This document shows positions 33,461 through 43,164 of a stretch of DNA of 64,000 nucleotides, in pieces. Made by a program: the position numbers and the translations under genes. The stretch comes from Granulosicoccus sp947495035 (GTDB lineage: Bacteria; Pseudomonadota; Gammaproteobacteria; Granulosicoccales; Granulosicoccaceae), in the NCBI RefSeq assembly GCF_050589605.1, contig NZ_JBNGOO010000005.1; one strand, given 5' to 3'. The stretch's first letter is position 1, and each line of letters begins with the position of its first letter. The notes under the pieces are model-generated. The model was not told the origin of the DNA. It saw only the letters and a list, made by a program, of their open reading frames with translations, and did no database searches.

Positions 33461-35773
33461 CTAGTTCCTGATCACACCGCCTTCGTGCAACAGGGCATGG
33501 ATTCGGGCACGGGTCTGCGGGGTTTGAGCCAATCGGATGAAGGCGGCGCGTTCCCGGTCGTACATCTCCTGTTCCGTCGCCGTACCGGACTCGCCCTCTG
33601 CACGACAGATTACCGAGGCAATCTGCATGGCCACGCTCTTGTCGTGGGGCATGAAATCCCCCCGCTCGATACCGGCGTCCATGAAAGCCGTCATGCGCTC
33701 CAGAATGTCACCACCGGCCAATTCGAACTGTGGCTCGTCGGGTCTGTGATAATCGACACTCAGTTCCTCCAGCGCCTGCAGCGAACGACGGTACAGACGA
33801 TCGCGATTCATGACCGAGAGATCTTCTCCAGGCTTGTAATATTGAAGTTTCCCGGCCAGCTTCGGCGATGATGCCGTGGCTCCGTAGCCCAGGTTCATCC
33901 AGGCTTTCCAGGCTGCCTCCTGCCAGTCACCCGTTTTCTGGTACCAGCGCCAATAGGTTTCCTTGACACCACCACCAGCGGGCAACAGCCCTACTCCGCT
34001 CTCGACCAGTCCCACTACGCTGTTGCTGTGCATCACGCGCTGATCGCAATGCAGCAACACCTCGAAGCCGCCGCCCAGCGCCAGACCGGAAGGCGCGCCG
34101 ACCACGGGAACCGGCGCGTACTTGAGCGCTCGTACCGCCTGCTGAAATCGCGCCAGGAAGGCATCGATTCCGGTCCAGTCGGCCGCATCGATCATGGCCA
34201 GAAATGCATTCAGATCGACGCCTGCCGAGTAATGTTGAGCATCGTTGTGAATCAGTATGCCGCGCCCGGCATTCTCGGCGGCAAAGGCCACCATCTCCAT
34301 CGATTCATCCGTCAGCGCATTGGCCTTGGAATGAAACTCGACCAGTCGGAAATCGTTCTCGATGGCGTACACACTGGCAGCGCGGTTCTGCTGCAGAACC
34401 GGTGTCACGCGGCGTTGCAGATGAAAGCGCACCACGCCTTCCGGCAGATCGACAGGCTGCATCTCGCCATCGGCATGCTGCACCATCAGACGACCTTCGT
34501 CTTCCGCATAGAAGGGCCTGGCACGCTGCAAGGCAGCAGGCACCGGTTGTCCACAGGCCTGCAACAAGGCAGCCACGCGATCCGCACCCAGTGCGTCGAT
34601 CATTTCGAAAGGGCCACGAATCCAGTTGAAGCCGAGCTTCATTGCATCGTCGATGTCCTGCGCCGAGTCGCAGACATCGCCCAGCAGACTGGCGGCATAC
34701 CCCAGCACCCGGCCCAGCACATTCTGGCAGAAGCGCGCATCGCGGTCCGACTCGCCTTCGTCCGAGGCAACCAGATCCAGCAGCGGTTCCTGCTGGTCGG
34801 CGATGGCAGTCGCCGCCTTGAGGGCGCGGGCCGGCAGCTCGTCACTGGCGGCACGATAATCGCCGGTGGCGAGATCTCTTGCCAGTCGCTGTCCGTCAGC
34901 GCCACGCCGGTAGAATCCCCCACCGCCCTTCTGTCCGGTCAGGCCTGCCTCGATCAGGGAGTTGATCAGCTCGCTCTCTGCACCCACCGCGTGGAAGGCA
35001 TCGCCCTCCGGCAAGATGCTGCGCAGCGAGCGAACCACATCCCTCATCAGATCGATACCGATCAGATCGTACAGACCGAACACCCCCGTCTTGGGTATTC
35101 CCATCGGCCGGCCCATCAGGGCATCTGCACGCTCGATGGGCAGGTTCAGGGACACGGCTTCGTCAATGCCGACCTGCAGCGCGAATACGCCTACCCGATT
35201 GCCCAGAAACCCCGGCGTATCGTTGCAGCGCACCACGCCCTTGCCGAGCTCGCGATCGTTGAAGTCAGCCAGTTTCTGCATGACGGCGGCATCGGTTGCA
35301 GCGCCGCGTACCAGTTCCAGCAGCCGCATATAGCGCACCGGATTGAAATAATGCGTGATGGCAAAGCGCCGCTGAAAGCTCTCCGGCATGTTCTCGACCA
35401 GCAGGCTGATGGGAATCGTCGAGGTATTGGAGGTCACGATGCAGTCCTCGCTGATCAAGGCATCCAGCCGCTGGTACAGCTCCCGCTTGATGTCCAGGCG
35501 CTCCACCACCGCTTCGATGATCCAGTCGGCCTCGGCCAATTTGTCAAAATCATCGCGAGTATTGCCAACCGTGATCAGCGCTGCGGCATCGGGATGCATC
35601 AGCGCCGGCGGATCGGATTTCAGCAGACGGTTCAGCGCCGCCTGGCTGATACTGTTGGCATCCGACTCACCGGGCAGATCCAGCAACAGTACGCGATGAC
35701 CAGCATTCGCAATCTGTCCTGCGATTCCCGAGCCCATGGTGCCTGAGCCAATGACTGCAATGTTCCTGAACAT
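33461..35773 (-). CDS. 3-hydroxyacyl-CoA dehydrogenase/enoyl-CoA hydratase fusion (FadN-like order)
   Basis: 770 aa multifunctional beta-oxidation enzyme. The N-terminal NAD-binding part is VIGSGTMGSGIAGQIANAGH (6-25), with SNTSTIPISLL and HYFNPVRYMRLLELV. The C-terminal crotonase part has HYSAGVDLNAF, the LGGGFEVLLHCDQR oxyanion-hole loop and GLVESGVGLLPAGGG. The order, dehydrogenase first and hydratase last, is that of Bacillus FadN, not E. coli FadB or FadJ. No thiolase or acyl-CoA dehydrogenase gene is adjacent, which is unusual for this family. Confidence 0.9.
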   Translation of the reverse strand: MFRNIAVIGSGTMGSGIAGQIANAGHRVLLLDLPGESDANSISQAALNRLLKSDPPALMHPDAAALITVGNTRDDFDKLAEADWIIEAVVERLDIKRELYQRLDALISEDCIVTSNTSTIPISLLVENMPESFQRRFAITHYFNPVRYMRLLELVRGAATDAAVMQKLADFNDRELGKGVVRCNDTPGFLGNRVGVFALQVGIDEAVSLNLPIERADALMGRPMGIPKTGVFGLYDLIGIDLMRDVVRSLRSILPEGDAFHAVGAESELINSLIEAGLTGQKGGGGFYRRGADGQRLARDLATGDYRAASDELPARALKAATAIADQQEPLLDLVASDEGESDRDARFCQNVLGRVLGYAASLLGDVCDSAQDIDDAMKLGFNWIRGPFEMIDALGADRVAALLQACGQPVPAALQRARPFYAEDEGRLMVQHADGEMQPVDLPEGVVRFHLQRRVTPVLQQNRAASVYAIENDFRLVEFHSKANALTDESMEMVAFAAENAGRGILIHNDAQHYSAGVDLNAFLAMIDAADWTGIDAFLARFQQAVRALKYAPVPVVGAPSGLALGGGFEVLLHCDQRVMHSNSVVGLVESGVGLLPAGGGVKETYWRWYQKTGDWQEAAWKAWMNLGYGATASSPKLAGKLQYYKPGEDLSVMNRDRLYRRSLQALEELSVDYHRPDEPQFELAGGDILERMTAFMDAGIERGDFMPHDKSVAMQIASVICRAEGESGTATEQEMYDRERAAFIRLAQTPQTRARIHALLHEGGVIRN

Positions 35774-35823
35774 CGTTTATCCATTCCGCTGAGTGGGCGC
35801 AGCCTCGAGACTGCAGACACCGA

Positions 35824-36669
35824 TTATAGCGCGGCCGCCGGCTCCCCATCGAGTCGCTCGGGCAGATGAACATCCACCTGCGGATAGGGAATGCCCACGC
35901 CCGCTTCGTCGAACCGCTGCTTGATCCGCTCATGCAGATCGAAATGCAATGGCCAGTAGTCGGCAGTGGCAACCCAGGGACGGACAGCAATGTTCACCGA
36001 TGAGTCGGCCAGCGCCAGCACCCCGATCTGTACCGGTTTGTGGGCCTCGAGTACCCGTTCGTCACTCTCGACGATCTCGCGCAGCAGCCGCTTGACCTGC
36101 TGCAGATCACTGTCATAGCTGACGCCGATGACCAGATCCAGGCGCCGCGACGAAGATGTGGAATAGTTGGTGATGGGCCCGCCCATGATGCTCGAGTTCG
36201 GCACGGTGATGGTGCGCTGGTCAGGTGTCACCAGGGTCGTACTGAAGACGGTGATCTCCCTGACGGTGCCGGACACGCCGCCGGCTTCGATATAGTCTCC
36301 GACCTTGCAAGGACGAAACGACACCAGCAGCACGCCGGAGGCAAAATTCGACAAGGAGCCCTGCAGCGCCAGACCGATGGCCAGACCCGCCGCACCGATG
36401 ACGGCAATGAACTGCGCGGTGGGAATGCCCAGCTGCGACAGCGCAGCGATGATGACCAGCATCAGCAACACCATGTACAGGATATTGCTCACGAAGCCGC
36501 CTACCGTGGGGTCGATGCCCCGCTGGCTCATGAGGCGGCTCCCCAGGTTGACCAGACGGCGAGCCATCCACTTGCCGACGAAGAAGATCAGCAGTGCGGC
36601 GATCAGATTCAACCCATATTCGCGCGCCAGTGTCGGCACTGCCTCAACGTAATTCACCCAATCCATCAA
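35824..36669 (-). CDS. mscS: Small-conductance mechanosensitive channel
   Basis: 281 aa, close to E. coli MscS. Three membrane helices are present; the pore helix reads AQFIAVIGAAGLAIGLALQGSLSNFASG, shown here as a description of residues about 88-115, with the Gly/Ala packing pattern of TM3. The beta domain (FRPCKVGDYIEAGGVSGTV) and C-terminal alpha/beta domain follow. It releases solutes on hypo-osmotic shock, which fits the sucrose compatible-solute genes elsewhere in the window. Confidence 0.93.
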   Translation of the reverse strand: MMDWVNYVEAVPTLAREYGLNLIAALLIFFVGKWMARRLVNLGSRLMSQRGIDPTVGGFVSNILYMVLLMLVIIAALSQLGIPTAQFIAVIGAAGLAIGLALQGSLSNFASGVLLVSFRPCKVGDYIEAGGVSGTVREITVFSTTLVTPDQRTITVPNSSIMGGPITNYSTSSSRRLDLVIGVSYDSDLQQVKRLLREIVESDERVLEAHKPVQIGVLALADSSVNIAVRPWVATADYWPLHFDLHERIKQRFDEAGVGIPYPQVDVHLPERLDGEPAAAL

Positions 36670-36719
36670 TTACAGCCTGTCGTTGTCGCGAGTCCGGGTG
36701 GATTGTAGTAGGCCGCCAC

Positions 36720-36737
36720 CCGGTTTGCGAAAACCGG
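36720..36737 (-). terminator. Hairpin downstream of the Lrp-family gene
   Basis: CCGGTTT and AAACCGG form a perfect 7-bp stem with a GCGA loop, about 50 bases after the stop of the Lrp gene and before mscS on the same strand. No strong T run follows. It may separate the two transcripts. Confidence 0.4.
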
Positions 36738-36786
36738 TAAACGCTACAGGGTCTCGACCTCGACCGGCAGTGACTGCGGCGGCAGA

Positions 36787-37224
36787 CTAATCGACCACGG
36801 TGGCCATGGCCACGAAGGACGAGGTGTGGGCGACATGTGGCAGAGCCGACAGCTTCTCTCCCAGAACCAGCCGGAAGGCGTTGATATCGGCAGTTCGAAT
36901 CTTCACCAGGTAGTCGAAGGGTCCGGCGATCAGGTGCAGCTGCTCGATTTCCGGTATCTTGCGAGCCGCCTCGTTGAAGGCATCCAGGGCTGACAGTTTG
37001 GTGTCATTGAGCTTGACCTCCACGAAGGCCACATGCCCCAACCCCAGCTTTTCGCTGTCCACGATGGCCTTGAAGCCCAGGATGTAGCCTTCAGCCTCCA
37101 GTCGCTTGACTCTCGCCGCACATGGGGTCTTGGTCAGGCCGACACGCGACGCCAGCTCCGTCAGCGTTATTCGGCCCTCCGTCTGCAAGATGGAAATGAT
37201 CACACGGTCGAATTGATCTAGCAT
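36787..37224 (-). CDS. Lrp/AsnC-family transcriptional regulator
   Basis: 145 aa. The N-terminal HTH (DRVIISILQTEGRITLTELASRVG, described here for residues about 6-29) with recognition helix LTKTPCAARVKRLEAEG precedes the RAM ligand domain (about 70-140; AGPFDYLVKIRTADINAF). The TPCAARVKRLE helix resembles the PutR/BkdR-like subgroup that senses amino acids such as proline. It is divergent from psuK with 91 bases between; no target can be assigned. Confidence 0.92.
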   Translation of the reverse strand: MLDQFDRVIISILQTEGRITLTELASRVGLTKTPCAARVKRLEAEGYILGFKAIVDSEKLGLGHVAFVEVKLNDTKLSALDAFNEAARKIPEIEQLHLIAGPFDYLVKIRTADINAFRLVLGEKLSALPHVAHTSSFVAMATVVD

Positions 37225-37315
37225 GAGGGCCTCATCCGTTTACGACAGCACTTCAGAATACTCTTGTCGGTTACACTCATTCCACCCCGATCATCAAACA
37301 GCAGTTTAGTACCGC

Positions 37316-38236
37316 ATGCACCTGCCTTCAGCATCACCGAACCGCCTGATGATTGTCGGAGCACTTCATGTAGACGACATTGCCACAACTTGCAGCCCAC
37401 TGATAGCCCAGGCTTCCAACCCTGTGACCTGGGCGCACCATATAGGGGGTGTGGCAGCCAATGCGGCATTTTCCGCCAGAGAAATCGCCCACTCTGCCAG
37501 GCAGATCGGTTTCTGCGCAGCCACCGGCAACGATGCGGTGGCCAATCAACTGGAACAGGCCCTGATTACCGCCGGACTGGACGCCTGTCTGCAGCGGCTG
37601 CCGGACTACCCTACGGGTCGCTACACGGCCATCATGAACCATGACGGAGAACTGCACATCGGCCTGTCCGATGTTGCCCTGGCGGAGCGCCTCGAAGCCG
37701 ACTGCGTTCCACTGGGTAGTGAAGCGGATCCCTGCCAGGCGCTGCTGATGGATGCCAATCTGTCCGCAGACTGCCTCGCCAGGCTCGCCCGGCGGGCCGC
37801 TGGCATGGGAATCGCCGTGGCGGCCATGAGCGTCTCACCAGTCAAGTCCCGACGACTGCTGCCTCTGGCATCACACATCGATCTGCTGTTCGTCAATCGC
37901 CGCGAGGCCATTGCCCTGATCGACCGCAATGTGTCGCTGGACCTGCCGATCGAGCAATTGGCTGACGGTTTGTCTGAACTCGGCTTCCGGCAGTTCATCC
38001 TGACCGATGCCACCGATCCCGTGCTGGTGCAAGACGGGAGCACACGACAATGCATCCCCGTCCCTGCCACGGAAGATCGGGTGTCGGTCAATGGTGCCGG
38101 TGATGCGTTGGCAGGTGCCTGCTTTGCTGCCTGGTGCGACGGCCTGACACTGGCTGATGCCGTGCGCACGGTGGGATTGAAGCAATCTGTCAGTGTGGTC
38201 AGCGGTGAACGTCGGCCGCCGACGGTCAACGGCTGA
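37316..38236 (+). CDS. psuK: PfkB-family kinase, probable pseudouridine kinase
   Basis: 306 aa ribokinase-like protein. N-terminal IVGALHVDDIA and GGVAANAAFSARE are the substrate-side motifs; VNGAGDALAGACFAAW carries the catalytic Asp and anion hole. It would phosphorylate pseudouridine to the 5'-phosphate used by PsuG. The assignment rests on the PfkB fold and on psuG lying 4.9 kb downstream on the same strand. An ATG at 37349 is an alternative start. A different nucleoside or sugar kinase is possible. Confidence 0.78.
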   Translation: MHLPSASPNRLMIVGALHVDDIATTCSPLIAQASNPVTWAHHIGGVAANAAFSAREIAHSARQIGFCAATGNDAVANQLEQALITAGLDACLQRLPDYPTGRYTAIMNHDGELHIGLSDVALAERLEADCVPLGSEADPCQALLMDANLSADCLARLARRAAGMGIAVAAMSVSPVKSRRLLPLASHIDLLFVNRREAIALIDRNVSLDLPIEQLADGLSELGFRQFILTDATDPVLVQDGSTRQCIPVPATEDRVSVNGAGDALAGACFAAWCDGLTLADAVRTVGLKQSVSVVSGERRPPTVNG

Positions 38237-38262
38237 CAGCATCCTCGTAAAGCTTCCAGTCT

Positions 38263-39198
38263 CTAGAGGCGATGGCGAGTGAACATCGCCTGCCGGAACC
38301 ACTCGCTGATCCAGGCAATGACCTTGTCGCGATCCTCTTTCAGGATCAGCGTATGGTCTGCCTCCTGAATGTAGCGCTCCTGCAGGTGCGGATCGTCCCG
38401 CAAGTCCGGGAACATGGCACCCAGCTGCCCTTCGTAGGTGTAGGTGTCGTGTTCGCTGCCGGTATAGATGAACAGCAGATCGGTGTCAGCCTGGCACAGG
38501 CTCTGCAGAATCGCTGCCGTTTCTGCCTGAGGGGGTATGTGGCGATAATCGTTGTCAAGCTGCAGTAGTTCCAGGCGCTCCTGGTCTGTCAGCGTTTCCA
38601 CATCGACTGACGCCGACGAGGTGCTCACCGCGGTAGCCGCGGGTTGTCGCGGCAGCAGGCGTCGCAACAATCGGCCAGCACCGTTTCGCAGTTTCTGCCA
38701 GACAAACAGCCGCGGCATATAGAATCTCAGAATCCGGTAGAACCGGAAACGACCGGCCGGATAGGCGTAACCGTTGAGCAATACAACGCCGACGACGCGA
38801 GGATCCTGCTGTGCCGTGGCCAAAGCATCGTCGGCTCCGGAACACAGCCCCAGCAGTACAAATCGCTGCTTGCCGTGATGTGCCTGCAGATAATCCATGG
38901 CCTGCGTGACTTCACGAACGGGACGTTGCCGGTAGTCCCCACCCAGGCTGCTGGGTTCGCTGTCACCGGCCCCCGAAAGATCGAATCGCAGCCCCGCGAC
39001 ACCCTGTGCAGCCAGACTTCGGGCAAGCTCCACATGCAGCCGTGTCGGCCCGATGTGGTGCAGCAGGCCTGCCGTCAGAAACAGCGCACAAGCTTGCTCA
39101 TGGTGCTCGCCGGAGGCTTCAGTGAATACACCGGTCAACTGGCAATCCGTACCGAAGGTGCAGGCCGTTTCCCGAGCATGAACAGTCGTGTTTGCCAT
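38263..39198 (-). CDS. Alpha/beta hydrolase with cysteine nucleophile, exosortase-A-hydrolase-like
   Basis: 311 aa alpha/beta hydrolase. The nucleophile elbow is GLCSG (117-121), with Cys119 in place of Ser, and a His lies in EADHTLI near 284. The FDLSGAGDSEPS block resembles the hydrolases associated with exosortase A and NRPS-like clusters. It begins 4 bases after the NRPS-like gene ends on the same strand, so it is the third gene of the cassette. It could act as a thioesterase releasing a carrier-bound product; no substrate is evident. Confidence 0.82.
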   Translation of the reverse strand: MANTTVHARETACTFGTDCQLTGVFTEASGEHHEQACALFLTAGLLHHIGPTRLHVELARSLAAQGVAGLRFDLSGAGDSEPSSLGGDYRQRPVREVTQAMDYLQAHHGKQRFVLLGLCSGADDALATAQQDPRVVGVVLLNGYAYPAGRFRFYRILRFYMPRLFVWQKLRNGAGRLLRRLLPRQPAATAVSTSSASVDVETLTDQERLELLQLDNDYRHIPPQAETAAILQSLCQADTDLLFIYTGSEHDTYTYEGQLGAMFPDLRDDPHLQERYIQEADHTLILKEDRDKVIAWISEWFRQAMFTRHRL

Positions 39199-39202
39199 GG
39201 CT

Positions 39203-41908
39203 CTACCCTACCCGCCTATCCGCTTCAGGGGACGCCGGCACCCGGCGGATCAGTCGGTCACCCAGCACACGGGCACCGCGAGTGACGATCATGTCCAGGG
39301 TGGTCGCTCGAGGGTCCAGCCAGTCGTTGGTCTCATCCAGCACCTGCATATCGACACCCGCTGTGCGTAATGGCTGCAAGCGTTCATCTTGCGCGCAGTC
39401 GGATGCTACCAGCAACTGGGTATGCTCGGTGTCAGTGCCGCCGAGCAGGCTGGCTGCAAGACTCTGCGAAGCCAGGGCCTCATGCAGCTTCTCGTTCATG
39501 CGCAGACCCGCAAATTCGTGAATTCCGTTACCCTGCTTGCCGGGTCTCCGTGGAAACAGGAATCGGAAGGTATCCTTGCAGATGCCCTGCTGCAGAGTCT
39601 GCATCTGCGCCAGCCATTGCTCACCGGACAACACCGGGTCCCAGTAATAGCGGACATTGATCGGCCATTCATCCAGATTGGTTCCGGCGGCCAGCAGGGC
39701 TCCGGTGCGGAAGGCCACGATATCGATCGATGTCGCCTGGGTCGTCAGCAAACCGGCAGCATCGTGAATATCATCAAGCCAGGCTTGCAGATCGTCTAGC
39801 GACTCGGCATCAGCACTGGAATTGCCGGTACCCGTCCAGTCGAATCTCAGCAGGGTATAGCCCAGGCGAGAGAAATTCTGCATCAGGCTGCGCATCGGGC
39901 GCTGCGTGCGTCGCTGTTCATTGCCCAAAGGCGGAATCAGCAACAGGCCTCGCCCATTGTCCTTGTCGGGGGGTGGCTTCTGCAGCAAGGTATACAACTG
40001 CCGTCCACCACGATTGATGAAGGCAGGCGCAGGGGGTGGCACGCGGCGAGTCACCCCTTCTCCCTGAACAAGCCCGGCCAGCAAGGACACGGTATCCAGA
40101 AAGAAGAAGTCGCGGGTGGACACCCTGAACTTCAGCTGTTGCTGAATCTCGGCGATGGCACGCACTGCCAGCAGTGAATCACCACCCAGCGAGATGAAAC
40201 TGTCATCCACACCGATTTCCGGCAGACCCAGCACCTTGCTCCAGATCTGACACAGGGCCCGTTCCACATCATTGCCCGGGGGCACATGACCGGCACTTCT
40301 GACGGCTTCCCCACAGGACGGATCAGGTAATGCCTGACGATCGATCTTGCCATTGATGGTCTTCGGAAACTGTGGCATGAAGCAGTAGCGTGAGGGCATC
40401 ATCCAGACAGGCAACAAGGCCTGCAGATGAATGGCAACATCCACGGCCTGCAGCGCGCCATCGGCGCTTGAGACATAGGCGAACAGCTGCCGCTGTTCCT
40501 CCTGCTCGACCACGCAGACCAGCGATTCACTGACTCCCGGGCAGGCATTGATGGCGTTCTCGATCTCGCCTGGCTCGATACGATAGCTGCCCACCTTGAT
40601 CTGATGGTCGATTCGACCGGCATAGGCGATATTGCCATCTTCCAGCCAGCGTGCCAGGTCCCCGGTTCGATAGAGTCTGGCACCCGTCTGACCGGAAAGA
40701 GTATCGGGAACAAAGGCTCTGGCGGTCTGCTCGGGACGATTGAGATAACCTTCGGCCAGCGCACTCCCGCCGATGTGCAATTCACCGGTTTCGCCGGGGG
40801 CAAGTTCCCTGCCCTGGGGGTCGAGGATATGGGCACTGTAGCCCGGCAGCGGCTTGCCAATGGGCAGGGCATCGCCCTGCCAACCGGCTGGCGGCACGAA
40901 CACGGTAGCCGTCACGGTGGTTTCGGTAGGTCCGTAGGCATTGGCCCAGAGCACGTCCTGCCGTGTCAGCCCTTGTCAGCGCTGGTAGTGTTCCGGCGAC
41001 ACCTTCTCGCCGGTGACGACCATCAGGCGCAGACTGGCCGGCGAAGACACACCGCTTGCCACCATCAGATCCACCCATTCATGCCAGTAGCCGGTGGCCA
41101 GGTGCACCGCGCTGACTCGGTAGCGTTCGATGATGTCACTCAGTTCGATCTGGGCGTCACTGAGCGACGCAGGACGCAGTACCACGGTGCTCCCGATACT
41201 CAAGGGCGGGAAGATCTCCTCGATGCTGATGTCGAAACTCAGGGTGGCAAACTGCAGCGTGCGATCTTCCGGCTGCAACTTGTAGACCTGCACATCGGCG
41301 CTGCAATAGCACCGCAGTGCGCCGTGCGAGATCGGCACCCCCTTGGGTTGCCCGGTGGAGCCCGAGGTGTACATGATGTAGGCCCGATCCGTCTCGGCCA
41401 ACGGTGGCCAGTCGCGATCCTCCCGACGGGCTTCGGCATTCTGCAGCAGTTCCTCGGCATGCAGCACTACCGGCCCTGCCGCTGCGGTGGGCTCGGTCTC
41501 AGGACAGCGCACGCGCGCCAGATCGGCCGTCGTGAGCACGATGACATCACGGCATGCCGCCAGATGATGCAGACGGCCAGCGGTGGCATCGTCTGTCACG
41601 ATGCAGCGCACGGCGGCGTCCTGCAGCATGTATTCGATACGATCGTTGGGAAAGGCCGTGTCGATGGGAACGAACACGCAACCGGCCCGCAGCGTCGCCA
41701 GCATGGCGGCAATGGTTTCAATGGAGCGTGGGCACATCAACGCCACCGATTGCCCGGCGAGCAGGCCACGATCAGCCAGCCGGCCTGCCATGCGTCGGCT
41801 CAGCTGATCAAGCTGCGCATAACTCATCGCCCGCTCCTCGTGCACCAGCGCAACGGCCGCCGGTCGAAGCTGACACTGCTTGTCAAAATCCGTCAGGAAG
41901 CTATTCAT
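39203..41908 (-). pseudogene. NRPS-like adenylation-carrier-hydrolase protein interrupted by an in-frame TGA
   Basis: Reading the complement from 41908 gives an amino-acid adenylation domain with YTSGSTGQPKGV (A3), NAYGPTETT (A5), YRTGDLARW (A7), GRIDHQIKVGSYRIEPGE (A8) and NGKIDRQAL (A10). A carrier domain (ISLGGDSLLAV) and a C-terminal alpha/beta-hydrolase-like domain follow, whose elbow VAFRTGALL lacks Ser or Cys. TGA at 40976-40978 splits A3 from A5 without changing frame: ...SPEHYQR, stop, QGLTRQDVLWANAYG. A Trp (TGG to TGA) would fit the family there. The downstream open part could restart only at a GTG at 40954, without A1-A4, so an active enzyme is unlikely. A base error, or read-through of the TGA-C context, cannot be excluded. 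Confidence 0.85.
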
Positions 41909-43122
41909 TGCTTGCGCGCGGACAGGCTGTTTGCCATGCGGATGATGTCGACTTCATCGAGCTGCTGATGCAAAGGCAGGGCCAACAGTGATTGCTTGTA
42001 CTGCCGGGCTACCGGAAATTCGGCCCAGTCTATCCGAGATGACAGATGCTGCCACCAGTTGAATGCCTCGATGTCATCGGCGGCAAGCCGCTTCACCCAC
42101 TCACCGGGATTCGCCACGCTCACCAGAAAATACAGGGGGCAGGCCCCTTCCGGCAGTACCCGATGCACCGGCCTCAAGCCGTCCATCTGATCCACCAGCC
42201 GAAGCCAGTGGGCGTGATTGGCGCGTCGTCGCTGGCGAATATCCTTGCCGTCCGCCGTTTTCAGCAATCGTTGGCTGAAGGTCGAGATACCATACCCGTA
42301 CACCGGCACCGCCGCGGCACCTTCCACATCCGGGGTCAACCACCGCTCTGCCGGTACGATGCCTGTGCGGCGCATCAGCTTGACCAAGACTGCCGGAATG
42401 CTCCAGCCGGCAATGCTCAGGTATCTGGCCACCGACCGGATACCCACTCGCCGACTGGCGCGAGCTCCCTGCTGGAAAGACCAGGCCAGGCGGCTCACCC
42501 AGGCCAGGAGCGACAAACCATTGGCCGGCTGGCGGCTCTCCGAGCGTAACGGGTGCTTGCTCAGCAAGGCACCGCCCTCGGTCAGTGGCAGACTCTTGCG
42601 CATGCTGAAGATGGCATAATCCCCCGCCTGCCCCACCGCCCTGCCCGCCTGCTCGGTGAACAGTGCATGGGCACAATCCTCGATCAGCGTGACACCCCGA
42701 GCCTGACACAGGGCTGCGATCGCCTCGACCTCCGGCTGTGCAAACCCCAGGTAATGCGTCAGCAGCATCACACGGATGTCCGGTTGCGCATTCAGAATGC
42801 GTTCGATCTCGTCATGACTGATACTGAAATCCGTACCGATGTCATAAAAGCGGAATTCACAGGCCAGCTGCTCGAAAGGCCCGAGTTCGGCACCGCAGCA
42901 ATAGGCGGGCAATAGCACACAGGCCCCGCGTTCCAGTTGCCGATCGAGCAGGGCTGCATGAATGGCAGCACTGCCGTTGTACGTGTAGCGTCTGCGCGAA
43001 TCAGGCCAATGAAGCAGGAAGGGTTCATCGCTCTGCTTCACTCTGTACAGATCAGAACAAGACAGTGTCGGCGTCATGCTCACATGACCGGCACGGAAAT
43101 ACTGTTGCAATCGTCTTATCAA
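41905..43122 (-). CDS. DegT/DnrJ/EryC1/StrS-type PLP enzyme
   Basis: 405 aa fold-type I PLP protein of the sugar aminotransferase family. The likely Schiff-base lysine is K176 (FSMRKSLPLTEGG), and D149 (LIEDCAHALF) should contact the pyridine nitrogen. The frame opens with TTG at 43122; ATG at 43077 is an alternative and neither has a clear ribosome site. It overlaps the NRPS-like gene by 4 bases and leads the three-gene cassette. It may aminate a sugar or keto precursor, or make the amino substrate that the adenylation domain loads. Confidence 0.87.
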   Translation of the reverse strand: MIRRLQQYFRAGHVSMTPTLSCSDLYRVKQSDEPFLLHWPDSRRRYTYNGSAAIHAALLDRQLERGACVLLPAYCCGAELGPFEQLACEFRFYDIGTDFSISHDEIERILNAQPDIRVMLLTHYLGFAQPEVEAIAALCQARGVTLIEDCAHALFTEQAGRAVGQAGDYAIFSMRKSLPLTEGGALLSKHPLRSESRQPANGLSLLAWVSRLAWSFQQGARASRRVGIRSVARYLSIAGWSIPAVLVKLMRRTGIVPAERWLTPDVEGAAAVPVYGYGISTFSQRLLKTADGKDIRQRRRANHAHWLRLVDQMDGLRPVHRVLPEGACPLYFLVSVANPGEWVKRLAADDIEAFNWWQHLSSRIDWAEFPVARQYKQSLLALPLHQQLDEVDIIRMANSLSARKQ

Positions 43123-43164
43123 CTTATACTCGCAGGCTCAGCTTCGACTATCCGCATATCCGCC

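Noticed and set aside
34028..35746. 572-aa plus-strand open frame
   Set aside because: Antisense to the fused dehydrogenase/hydratase gene; His- and Gln-rich product typical of shadow frames in GC-rich DNA.
40976..40978. TGA as a selenocysteine codon
   Set aside because: Adenylation domains have no Sec or catalytic Cys at this place, and a Trp fits better. I see no convincing hairpin immediately after the codon.
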